This document shows positions 1 to 6,371 of a stretch of DNA of 7,528 nucleotides, one piece after another. Positions within the stretch are counted from its first letter, which is position 1. Each line of letters begins with the position of its first letter. This DNA comes from Chitinophagaceae bacterium (GTDB taxonomy: Bacteria > Bacteroidota > Bacteroidia > Chitinophagales > Chitinophagaceae): contig JAOQAL010000057.1 of the NCBI GenBank assembly GCA_025963615.1, forward strand, positions 1 through 7,528. Direction: 5' to 3'. The notes below the pieces were generated by a model. That model did no database searches, had not been told where the DNA came from, and was given only the letters and a program-made list of their open reading frames with translations. The translations under genes were made by a program, and so were the position numbers.

Positions 1-1
1 C

Positions 2-457
2 ATCAATGAAGACTACCAAAAAGCAATACCCATATTTGAGACATTAGGAAAAAAAAGTTTTCTTATGGGCGAAGTTGGAATAGCAAGTGCAGCCAAACTT
101 TGTTTAAATTATTTTTTGGCGCTGACATTCCAGGGGCTTGCTGAAACAGTTTTGTTTGCACAACGGGAGAATATTGCTACAGCAGACATGCTTAACCTGG
201 TAAATGAAAGTGCACTGGGAAGCGGGATCACACGGCTAAAATCTCAGGCAATTTTAAATAATGATTTTTCACCTGCCTTTGCACTTAAACATATAACCAA
301 GGACCTTAGACTTGTTCAAAAGGAAGGGATGGATTTTCCTTTGTTCAGCCCCTTGCTGGACTCTTATCAATCTGCATCTCATATGGGATATGGTGAAAAG
401 GATGCGATAAGTATAATTAAGTTCCTTGATATTATGCATATCACAAATCAAAAATAA
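2..457 (+). CDS. 3-hydroxyisobutyrate dehydrogenase-type NAD(P)-dependent oxidoreductase, C-terminal part (5' end outside window)
   Basis: The reading frame is open from base 2, upstream of the first internal ATG at 65, so this is the 3' part of a longer gene and not a 130-aa protein. About 151 residues are visible, roughly half of the ~290 aa usual for the beta-hydroxyacid dehydrogenase family. The missing part would hold the Rossmann NAD(P) domain. What remains is the all-helical C-terminal domain. The segment GIASAAKLCLN (bases 77-109) matches the family's catalytic block, with the active-site Lys followed four residues later by the conserved Asn. The later KHITKDLRLVQKEG block (from base 289) fits the K-D-L motif near the cofactor and substrate pocket. 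Family members oxidise 3-hydroxy acids or reduce short aldehydes and semialdehydes in the cytoplasm; the substrate here cannot be told. The stop is 4 nt before the NIPSNAP gene, so the two are probably co-transcribed. A decayed copy of its 3' end lies at 1255-1385. Confidence 0.87.
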   Translation: MNEDYQKAIPIFETLGKKSFLMGEVGIASAAKLCLNYFLALTFQGLAETVLFAQRENIATADMLNLVNESALGSGITRLKSQAILNNDFSPAFALKHITKDLRLVQKEGMDFPLFSPLLDSYQSASHMGYGEKDAISIIKFLDIMHITNQK

Positions 458-461
458 AAAT

Positions 462-1253
462 ATGAAAATAAAAAATGGCCTGCTATTGGCAATTGCATTG
501 TTTCCTCTTTCTACCACCCTCGTAGCTTTTTACAGCAAGCCTGCTGAAAAGGATATCTACGAGATCAAGGTATATCGTATGAAAACAAATGACCAGGTAA
601 CACAAGTTGATAATTTTCTAAAGAATGCTTACCTGCCTGCATTACACCGATTGGGCGTTTCCAGCATTGGTGTCTTTAAAAATGCAGGAATTGATACTGC
701 TTTGGAAAAAAGCATTTATGTATGGATTCCTTTGCGTTCATTGGAACAGCTCAATCGCATAGAAGACGGGCTTGCTAAAGATATTTCTTATAACAATGAC
801 GGCGCTGCCTACCTGGCTGTTCCGTTCAATGCCCCGGCTTATACACGTATTGAAACCATTATACTGCGGGCTTTCAACAAAATGCCCCATTTCCAACATC
901 CTTCACTAATGGGAGATCCTGCCGAAAGAATTTATGAGCTGCGCAGTTATGAAGCAACGAGTGAAAAATTGTATAAGCAGAAAGTGCATATGTTCAACGA
1001 GGGTGACGAGATCGGCTTATTCAACAGGCTTGGTTTCAATGCTGTATTCTACGCTGAAGTACTCGCGGGCAGTCATATGCCAAATCTCATGTACATGACA
1101 AGTTTTGATAACCGGGCCAGCAGGGATGAACATTGGAAAAATTTTGGCGCAGACCCTGAGTGGAAAAGATTGTCCGCATTACCTGAATACCAGCATACGG
1201 TTTCTAAAGCAGATATTCTTTTCCTACATCCTGCAGCCTATTCAGAATTATGA
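462..1253 (+). CDS. Exported NIPSNAP-family protein with two NIPSNAP-like domains
   Basis: This is a 263-aa protein. I place the start at ATG 462, which gives an N-terminus of a few Lys/Asn residues followed by a hydrophobic stretch (about residues 7-23), a Sec-type signal peptide or anchor. An in-frame TTG at 426 would overlap the upstream gene and spoil that signal. Two related alpha/beta-barrel halves follow. The first runs from about residue 32 to 130 and begins IYEIKVYRMK. The second runs from about 155 to 255, begins IYELRSYEA and ends with a DPEWKRL block. The YELRSYE strand, the long helix after it, the G-F strand and the aromatic/DPEW C-terminal block are typical of NIPSNAP (dimeric alpha-beta barrel fold). 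Biochemical roles of bacterial members are largely unknown, and periplasmic location is inferred from the signal. It starts 4 nt after the dehydrogenase stop, suggesting a shared operon. A dehydrogenase relic follows directly. Confidence 0.85.
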   Translation: MKIKNGLLLAIALFPLSTTLVAFYSKPAEKDIYEIKVYRMKTNDQVTQVDNFLKNAYLPALHRLGVSSIGVFKNAGIDTALEKSIYVWIPLRSLEQLNRIEDGLAKDISYNNDGAAYLAVPFNAPAYTRIETIILRAFNKMPHFQHPSLMGDPAERIYELRSYEATSEKLYKQKVHMFNEGDEIGLFNRLGFNAVFYAEVLAGSHMPNLMYMTSFDNRASRDEHWKNFGADPEWKRLSALPEYQHTVSKADILFLHPAAYSEL

Positions 1254-1254
1254 T

Positions 1255-1385
1255 CTCTTGCAAAAGGAAGAGATGTCTTTTCTTTATTCAACCCTTAACT
1301 AACCACTTACCAATCTGCATCTCAAATGAGATATGATGAAAAGGGTGCTATAAACATTAACAGGTTCCTTGATAAAACGGGTTAA
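1255..1385 (+). pseudogene. Decayed duplicate of the 3' end of the upstream dehydrogenase gene
   Basis: Bases 1255-1373 align by eye with bases 311-430 of the dehydrogenase gene, with about 68% identical positions and a single 1-nt gap. The right half is far stronger, at about 82% over 63 nt, and includes a shared 14-mer at 368-381 and 1311-1324. Read in matching frames, the relic gives LLQKEEMSF then, after a stop (TAA 1300-1302) and a frame shift, QSASQMRYDEKGA...FLDKTG and its own stop at 1383-1385. The intact gene reads LVQKEGMDF and QSASHMGYGEKDA...FLD at the same places. The family resemblance, the in-frame stop and the shift together mark it as a broken gene tail. Nothing of the 5' part is visible, because the NIPSNAP gene ends right where the similarity starts. 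It either derives from an old tandem duplication or was left behind when NIPSNAP was inserted next to a dehydrogenase paralogue. Confidence 0.8.
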
Positions 1386-1394
1386 ACATAAATT

Positions 1395-1850
1395 ATGTGG
1401 TGGGTTTACGCTGTGTTATCAGCATTTTTTGCAGCGCTGACAGCTATCTTTGCGAAGATCGGGATAAAGAATGTGAATACAGATCTGGCGGCAACAATCA
1501 GAACAGTAGGGATTTTAATTTTAGCATGGGCAATTGCGTTTTTCAGATGCGGCACTGATTCAATAATGTCGCTGACAAAACATAACATGCTCTTTCTTGT
1601 TCTTTCAGGGATTGCGCCAGGACTCTCCTGGATATTTTATTTCAAAGCATTGCAATCAGGTAAAATATCACAGGTTGCTCCCATTGATAAACTAAGTGTT
1701 GCTTTAGACATTATTTTTTCAATCATTTTCCCTGGGGAAACATTGACATTAAAAACTGCTGTAGGCGTCGTTTGTATCATTGCCGGAACAATTTATTATT
1801 ATATTATAAAATCAGTTAATAAAATTTTCCAAAAGAATAAACATCATTAG
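1395..1850 (+). CDS. Half-size EamA-type (DMT superfamily) membrane transporter
   Basis: A 151-aa, very hydrophobic protein with about five predicted membrane helices (about residues 3-24, 33-50, 64-84, 92-115 and 119-141) and a basic tail. It carries one EamA repeat only. Visible family hallmarks are the N-terminal small-residue helix ending in FAKIGIKN, the LSGIAPGLSWIFYFKALQ segment, the APIDKLSVAL motif, and the last helix preceded by FPGETLTLKTAVGV, equivalent to the G-E-x-L-x-x-x-x-x-x-G ending of EamA domains. Full-length EamA proteins have two such repeats (~300 aa), whereas this ~140-aa class is a known single-repeat form thought to work as a dimer. Export of a metabolite is likely, but the substrate is unknown. 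The ATG at 1395 lies 9 nt after the stop of the dehydrogenase relic. It is followed after 13 nt by a DoxX-like gene, probably in the same transcript. Confidence 0.85.
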   Translation: MWWVYAVLSAFFAALTAIFAKIGIKNVNTDLAATIRTVGILILAWAIAFFRCGTDSIMSLTKHNMLFLVLSGIAPGLSWIFYFKALQSGKISQVAPIDKLSVALDIIFSIIFPGETLTLKTAVGVVCIIAGTIYYYIIKSVNKIFQKNKHH

Positions 1851-1863
1851 TAAAATTAAAATC

Positions 1864-2256
1864 ATGAACACAATAACTTTTTTATTATTAAGACTATCCA
1901 TTGGTACAAGTATACTTGGGCATGGACTTGTGCGCCTGCCTAAACTTTCAGCATTCAGCAACGGGATGGTAAGCAGCTTCGAAAAATCTTTTCTCCCTAA
2001 AATATTAGTAGTTCCATTTAGTTATGTATTGCCACTTACAGAATTTACTACAGGACTTTTATTGTTAATTGGCTTATTTACCATACCTGCGTTAATATCG
2101 GGTTGCGTTATAATGATCCTATTGATCTTCGGGACAACTATGATAGAGAACTGGGATGCGCTTCCTTCGCAGCTGATCCATGTTGCCTTTTTTGCAGTAC
2201 TACTTCAGTTTGCGCAGTATAACACCTGGGCTATAGATAGTCTTTTTAAAAAATAA
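1864..2256 (+). CDS. DoxX-family small membrane protein
   Basis: A 130-aa protein with four hydrophobic segments (about residues 4-22, 43-68, 70-90 and 98-120), the layout and length of the DoxX family. The N-terminal LLLRLSIGTSILGHGLVRLP block, with an Arg in helix 1 and the H-G pair before the first loop, is the clearest match. The PLTEFTTGLLLLIGLF stretch with an acidic residue in helix 2 is also typical. Family members sit in the inner membrane. Some are linked to thiosulfate:quinone oxidoreductase or to oxidative stress complexes, but most are uncharacterised and no specific reaction can be assigned. The start at ATG 1864 is 13 nt after the EamA stop, which supports co-transcription. No Shine-Dalgarno is visible, as usual in Bacteroidota. 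Confidence 0.83.
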   Translation: MNTITFLLLRLSIGTSILGHGLVRLPKLSAFSNGMVSSFEKSFLPKILVVPFSYVLPLTEFTTGLLLLIGLFTIPALISGCVIMILLIFGTTMIENWDALPSQLIHVAFFAVLLQFAQYNTWAIDSLFKK

Positions 2257-2320
2257 AAGCAATTGAGCCAATGGAGACTTTTATCAGTAAGAACCTGTTA
2301 TGTATCGCACCAGATTATGG

Positions 2321-2342
2321 GCCAGGACTGAAACAGTCTGGC
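2321..2342 (+). terminator. Stem-loop downstream of the DoxX gene, possible terminator
   Basis: GCCAG-(G)-ACTG pairs with CAGTCTGGC across an AAA loop, a 9-bp stem with one bulged G. It lies 65 nt after the DoxX stop and is followed by ATTAAAAC instead of a T-run, so it is not a canonical intrinsic terminator. It could end the left-hand operon or be a structured leader of the downstream gene. The pairing is seen directly; the function is inferred. Confidence 0.35.
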
Positions 2343-2470
2343 ATTAAAACTCTATACTGATCTATTTGCTTGACAGCTTCTAAAATCTAATTACATCATA
2401 TCTCTCCTTTTCAATTCTGCACTTTTATAAATATTCAACTAAATTTTTTGCCTGTTCGCCGAAGCACTCA

Positions 2471-3031
2471 ATGATAAGACGAGGGATAAAAATAGTTTTG
2501 AGCATGGAATACCCAATTGCCAAAGGCACAAAAACAAATGACAGCATGATAACAGTGGAAACAACACAACGCAGTCTGGTGCTTCAAATCATCCAGCCAG
2601 GCCTCGCCGGTTTGATGGATGGATCTGTATCTTCATTGGCCCCGTTATTTGCTACAGCTTATGCAACACACAATACACATACAACTTTTATCGTTGGTTT
2701 AGCTACCGCTGCAGGCGCAGGTATCAGTATGGCTTTTTCCGAAGCATTAAGTGATGATGGAAGACTTAGCGGTCGTGGTAATCCCTGGCAAAGGGGCCTT
2801 GCATCGGGTCTTATGACTTTTGCAGGAGCTATTGGTCATGTGTTGCCATTTTTATTTACCAATTTTTCAGTTGCTATGATGCTCACACCAATAATAGTAG
2901 CTGTTGAACTACTGGCCATTTCCTTTATACGATACCGGTATATGCAAACGCCGCTTGGCAAAACATTGTTGCAGGTATTTGTTGGCGGTGTGATTGTTTT
3001 CCTGGCCGGAATGTTTATTGGAAAAGGGTGA
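2471..3031 (+). CDS. VIT/CCC1-type transporter resembling the membrane domain of MbfA (erythrin-VIT) iron exporters, ferritin-like domain absent
   Basis: A 186-aa protein with about five membrane helices (about residues 41-62, 72-90, 106-127, 134-155 and 166-184). The block IQPGLAGLMDGSVSSLAPLF (41-60) is highly characteristic of MbfA/erythrin-VIT proteins, and D50 lies where VIT transporters place a metal-path Asp in helix 1. SMAFSEALSDDG (86-97) corresponds to the SMAxGEYxS motif at the end of helix 2 of VIT1/CCC1, with E91 conserved. The GRGNPWQRG loop and VELLAISFIRYRYMQTP (145-161) also fit. Family members move Fe2+ or Mn2+ out of the cytoplasm. Typical MbfA proteins carry an N-terminal ferritin-like domain of ~150 aa; here only ~35 residues precede helix 1, and no relic of it is readable upstream. 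The start is uncertain: ATGs at 2471, 2504 and 2546 are all in frame and none has a clear ribosome site. It converges on the MFS gene 29 nt downstream. Confidence 0.85.
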   Translation: MIRRGIKIVLSMEYPIAKGTKTNDSMITVETTQRSLVLQIIQPGLAGLMDGSVSSLAPLFATAYATHNTHTTFIVGLATAAGAGISMAFSEALSDDGRLSGRGNPWQRGLASGLMTFAGAIGHVLPFLFTNFSVAMMLTPIIVAVELLAISFIRYRYMQTPLGKTLLQVFVGGVIVFLAGMFIGKG

Positions 3032-3060
3032 AAGAAAATAGCACCCCTGGAAAGCAGTGA

Positions 3061-4494
3061 TCAGGCTGCATCCATCAGTACTTGTTTGCCACTAAGCTTT
3101 CCCTTTTTTTCCGGGAGTTTTAAGGCCGGTACAATGGCGATTAACAAAAGGAAACCCGATATCAAAAAACAATTTAAAAGCGCATGGTGTTCAGCACTAT
3201 TGGCAGTGGCGCCTTCTGCCCTGTAGCGATCATTGTAGACCTGGTGAATTAATGAAATTAAGGAAACACTGATTGCCCCACTCAACTGTATAATCAACGT
3301 ATTGATGGAAGAAGCCATCGCCACTTTTTCCTTCGGTACGGCACTGATGACTGCAGCTGTTAGGGGTGTAGTCAGCAGGCCGAATCCTGCCCCTCTCAAC
3401 ATCATAGCCAACAGGATTAATAACAGGGCACTGCCTGTGTGCAACTGTCCAAACAAAAACATGGAAATGCCAAGCACTGCTAAACCAGCAATAGTAACAG
3501 AACGGTAGCCATGTGCATCTGTCCATTTACCTGCAAAGGGCATAATGAGGCCAACCATAAGCGCATTCGGTAAAATAATAAGACCTGAAACCGTTTCACT
3601 GTATCCAAGATAGCCCTGTAATAAGAAGGGCAGCAGGAATAATCCGCCAAGCATTGCTACAGAACGCACAAAAGTTAAACCCAGTCCATTCACAAATTTG
3701 AAATTCGTAAATAGCGATAAGTCGAGTAAAGGGAACCGGCTTTTTCGTGATGAATAAAAAAAGAACATAAAACTGGTAATAAGTATACCCGTTAACGTTA
3801 AACCTGTAAACGAAAGCAACCGGATAGCCTCGATTTTTGTAATACTATATTGGAGAACAGTAAGAAATACCGACAGTGAAATAAAACCAGCTGTATGAAA
3901 AGGTTGCTTATTCGTTTGACCTGCTTTAAGAAACCGTAAATATTTATAGGAGAGCAGTAAGGTAGCGAGGCCAATAGGAATGTTTACATAAAAGATAGAT
4001 GGCCACCCGAAATGTTGTGTGAGTATTCCGCCCAGTGTTGGTCCTAATGCAGGCCCCATCACTATTCCCAATCCCCATATGCCCATCGCTTTGCCTCTTT
4101 CTTTTTCAGGAAAAACAGTAGATATAATTGCCAGTGCCGCCGGTGTAATGGCACCGCTGCCAATAGCCTGTAATACCCTGGCTGCTACAAGCCAGTTGAG
4201 GTTAGGCGAAAGACCGCATAATAATGAACCTACAGTGAATACAGCCGTGCTGGCAACATAGAGATTAAAAAAACCAACACGGTTCTTTAGCCAGTCAGTT
4301 AATGGAATAAAAATAGAAAAGCTGAGCATATAAGCAGTCAGTACCCACTGTACTTCTGTAAGGTTGCTGCTGAACTGCCGGCGCATCACCGGCAAAGATA
4401 AATTCACAATACTGCTGTCTATTGCAGCCATAGAAGTACCAAGCAACAATACAACAAGACAGGCTTTTTTATTAATAATGGCATTCTTAGTCAT
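3061..4494 (-). CDS. DHA2-type (EmrB/QacA) 14-helix MFS multidrug efflux transporter
   Basis: With the start at 4494 the product is 477 aa with about 14 hydrophobic segments, the usual size of the drug:H+ antiporter-2 group in the inner membrane. Visible motifs, numbered from that start, are: AAIDSSIVNLSLP in helix 1 (D26, motif D1); EVQWVLTAYML (47-57), typical of EmrB/QacA; a degenerate motif A DWLKNRVG (67-74) in the helix 2-3 loop; RVLQAIGSG (106-114, motif B, with R106); and GIVMGPALGPTLGG (143-156), the antiporter motif C. These indicate proton-driven export of drugs or other small molecules, with the substrate unknown. In-frame ATGs at 4533 and 4557 would add 13 or 21 residues. I prefer 4494 because family members begin only a few residues before helix 1. 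No EmrA-like adaptor or TetR-type regulator sits beside it. It is divergent from the porin gene and convergent with the VIT-like gene. Confidence 0.9.
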   Translation of the reverse strand: MTKNAIINKKACLVVLLLGTSMAAIDSSIVNLSLPVMRRQFSSNLTEVQWVLTAYMLSFSIFIPLTDWLKNRVGFFNLYVASTAVFTVGSLLCGLSPNLNWLVAARVLQAIGSGAITPAALAIISTVFPEKERGKAMGIWGLGIVMGPALGPTLGGILTQHFGWPSIFYVNIPIGLATLLLSYKYLRFLKAGQTNKQPFHTAGFISLSVFLTVLQYSITKIEAIRLLSFTGLTLTGILITSFMFFFYSSRKSRFPLLDLSLFTNFKFVNGLGLTFVRSVAMLGGLFLLPFLLQGYLGYSETVSGLIILPNALMVGLIMPFAGKWTDAHGYRSVTIAGLAVLGISMFLFGQLHTGSALLLILLAMMLRGAGFGLLTTPLTAAVISAVPKEKVAMASSINTLIIQLSGAISVSLISLIHQVYNDRYRAEGATANSAEHHALLNCFLISGFLLLIAIVPALKLPEKKGKLSGKQVLMDAA

Positions 4495-4750
4495 GTGTAA
4501 AATTGCGTTTTTAAATATTTTTTGATTCCGCATTGTCGTTGAGAAGGCAAAAAGCATAGGTGAGCATTTTTAAAATTGCAAACAGCGATATATCAAACCG
4601 GGTATTTTTTCCAGGCAGTATGAATTCCAGATCCGTCTATTCAGAAATCTATATATATGGCTTCCATTTTCAGACGATAGTTTTTGCCTTTTCACCGATC
4701 CGGGTACAATGAACAATTCTTCTGAAAATATTTTTATGTTTTAAACACAA
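4495..4750. promoter_or_regulatory. Divergent intergenic region between MFS exporter and porin
   Basis: About 256 nt (193 if the MFS gene starts at 4557) separate the two divergent genes, so promoters for both should lie here. I found no convincing Bacteroidota-type TAnnTTTG element on either strand. A TAGTTTTTG stretch near 4677 is one base too long. A sigma70-like pair TTGCCT (4684-4689) and TACAAT (4705-4710) has only a 15-nt spacer, which is weak. The region is AT-rich, with a short alternating TA run near 4650-4660. No operator palindrome stands out. The promoter role is inferred from gene orientation. Confidence 0.35.
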
Positions 4751-5944
4751 ATGATGAAAACAAAAAATAGCTTTTTACCTATCCCATCAGGCAGATCAGT
4801 AATGCTTATTCTGTTGCTATCTGCATCAACTACAATTGCAAAATCTCAAAAGATTTCACCGGATCAACAAGTAACAGATACGATTCAAAAACCTTTAGTT
4901 ACCCTATTAAAAAAACTGCAGGTGTCAGGCACAATCAGGATGAGGTACATTTCTTCATTTCAGAATAATATCGACGCAAATGGTTTGGAGCATTCGGGTA
5001 ATTCTGCCGGTGCATCATACAGCAGCAATGCCTTTACTATTCCACAGGCACGTATAGTAGTTGCCGGAAATATTACTGATAAACTGGATGTTTACTTCAG
5101 GGCAAATTTTGGTGATTTTGCAGCTTCGCCCCAAAACAATGTGTTGGAGTATGCTTACGCAACCTATCATATTAATCCTTACCTGAATATTAGAGCGGGC
5201 TTATTTAAACCTGAATTTGGAAAGGAAGATGATATATCAACAGATTACCTCCAGTCTTTTGATTATACTAACCAATACGTTGCTTTTGGCGATAATGGCT
5301 GGACCAATTATCAGATAGGTGTAAGTATAATGGGTAACGCGAAAGCCCTGGGTTTGCCTGTTAGTTATGCTGTTGGCATATTTAATGGTAATGGACGAAA
5401 TGGTTTTACTGATAATGATAATGGAAAGCAGTTCCCGGCCAGGGTTCAGGTAGAGTTACCTTTTGGATGTACGATAGGTTTAAGTGGTGGAATAGGAAAA
5501 GATAAAGGCAGCAGTATATCAGCCTGGGGAGCGGACCTGGATTACGAAAAAAAAATAAATCAGCGGCTGGAACTTTCAGTGGTAACCGAATATAAAGAAG
5601 GATCCAACCAAAGTTTATTTTTTAGTGATGCAGTGCCCGGCAGATCGGTCAGTAATTATCAATTAAGGGGAGTTTACATATTGCCGCATATCCAGTATAA
5701 CATCAATACTAAAAAAATAACGGGCCTTGAAGCCTCTTTCAAGTACGAATATCTGGATCTCAATTTTCGATTAAATGGAAACGCATACCAGCAATATGTT
5801 CCTATGCTGGGTATTAATTTCGCAGAGGAGTACGCAATAAGGCTCCAGGTGGGAATGCTGATCGATCAATATAAAAGTAATATTAAAAATACAGCAGCAT
5901 ACAATTCAACAAGATTCATAACACAACTGCAGGTTAGATTTTAA
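4751..5944 (+). CDS. OprO/OprP-like outer-membrane porin (phosphate-selective porin family)
   Basis: A 397-aa protein. The N-terminus has basic residues, then a hydrophobic stretch (about 17-30), fitting a Sec signal peptide cut near residues 30-33. A short amphipathic segment (about 37-57) precedes the first beta strand, KLQVSGTIRMRYISSF. The remainder is a series of alternating strands and Gly/Asn-rich turns. Blocks typical of the porin O/P family are FTIPQARIVVAGNITDKLDV, VYFRANFGD, the AYATYHINPYLNIRAGLFKP strand pair, and YAVGIFNGNG. The chain ends in QLQVRF, with the terminal Phe that the BAM complex recognises in outer-membrane barrels. Members form general or anion-selective channels; despite the family name, phosphate specificity cannot be assumed, and no phosphate gene or Pho box is visible nearby. 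Two adjacent ATGs (4751, 4754) make the start uncertain by one codon. An RND adaptor follows after 427 nt. Confidence 0.85.
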   Translation: MMKTKNSFLPIPSGRSVMLILLLSASTTIAKSQKISPDQQVTDTIQKPLVTLLKKLQVSGTIRMRYISSFQNNIDANGLEHSGNSAGASYSSNAFTIPQARIVVAGNITDKLDVYFRANFGDFAASPQNNVLEYAYATYHINPYLNIRAGLFKPEFGKEDDISTDYLQSFDYTNQYVAFGDNGWTNYQIGVSIMGNAKALGLPVSYAVGIFNGNGRNGFTDNDNGKQFPARVQVELPFGCTIGLSGGIGKDKGSSISAWGADLDYEKKINQRLELSVVTEYKEGSNQSLFFSDAVPGRSVSNYQLRGVYILPHIQYNINTKKITGLEASFKYEYLDLNFRLNGNAYQQYVPMLGINFAEEYAIRLQVGMLIDQYKSNIKNTAAYNSTRFITQLQVRF

Positions 5945-6371
5945 TAATGCGATTTAGCGATTCTATTCTGAGCAGAAGCAATAAATACGATCCATGCCGG
6001 TGAACATATTTATTTGGTCTCATCCTCATCACATTTTATTCCAGATCATAATGAATGGCCCGGCGTTCTTAATGCAAATAATGCACATTTCAATAGTACC
6101 TGTTTAACCGGGAATAGCAACTCTTTAGAATAATCATCATTACAGTGCAAATCGCTTTATTAATAAGTGCTATTTCTTCCGCAGACCTCCATTCATCGAC
6201 AACTTTTGCCCGTTGAACGATGACCAAATAATTCACCCTGATTTGCTGGGTAGGTTTACACTGACAAATAAATACAGCAGAATAAAACAGTTTTTTTCTC
6301 AAATCATAATGGAACGACTATTCAGCTACCAGTATGATTTAACCTTTAATTCATTAATAAAACAGCAGGTA
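5945..6371. other. 427-nt stretch without a recognisable gene
   Basis: No protein family, RNA gene, clear terminator or good promoter could be recognised here. The frame of the downstream adaptor is open from 6129 (after TAG at 6126-6128), and it contains an ATG at 6309 that would add 21 residues to that protein, but the translation looks non-coding. A 70-codon minus-strand frame (6090-6302) also shows no family resemblance. A TAGGTTTA at 6251-6258 resembles a Bacteroidota -7 element but lacks a TTG at the right distance. The promoter of the efflux operon is likely here, by inference. Confidence 0.5.

Noticed and set aside
426..461. In-frame TTG at 426 as the start of the NIPSNAP gene
   Set aside because: It would overlap the end of the dehydrogenase gene and add 12 residues before a good signal peptide. 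ATG 462 fits better.
1105..1302. 65-codon plus-strand open frame overlapping the NIPSNAP 3' end
   Set aside because: Its first two thirds are a shadow of the NIPSNAP gene. Only its tail (from about 1255) has meaning, as part of the decayed dehydrogenase copy.
368..1324. The identical 14-mers at 368-381 and 1311-1324 as direct repeats of a mobile element
   Set aside because: They are embedded in a longer coding-level similarity between the two dehydrogenase tails. No transposase or terminal inverted repeats lie between them, so gene duplication explains them better.
4019..4261. 80-codon plus-strand open frame inside the MFS gene
   Set aside because: It is a shadow of the minus-strand transporter, Pro/Ala-rich as expected from antisense membrane-protein codons.
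4684..4710. TTGCCT...TACAAT as a sigma70-like promoter for the porin
   Set aside because: The 15-nt spacing is short, and the Bacteroidota primary sigma factor uses a different consensus. It is noted only within the intergenic entry.
6090..6302. 70-codon minus-strand open frame in the spacer before the adaptor gene
   Set aside because: No recognisable domain, no ribosome site, and composition like non-coding DNA. It cannot be supported as a gene.
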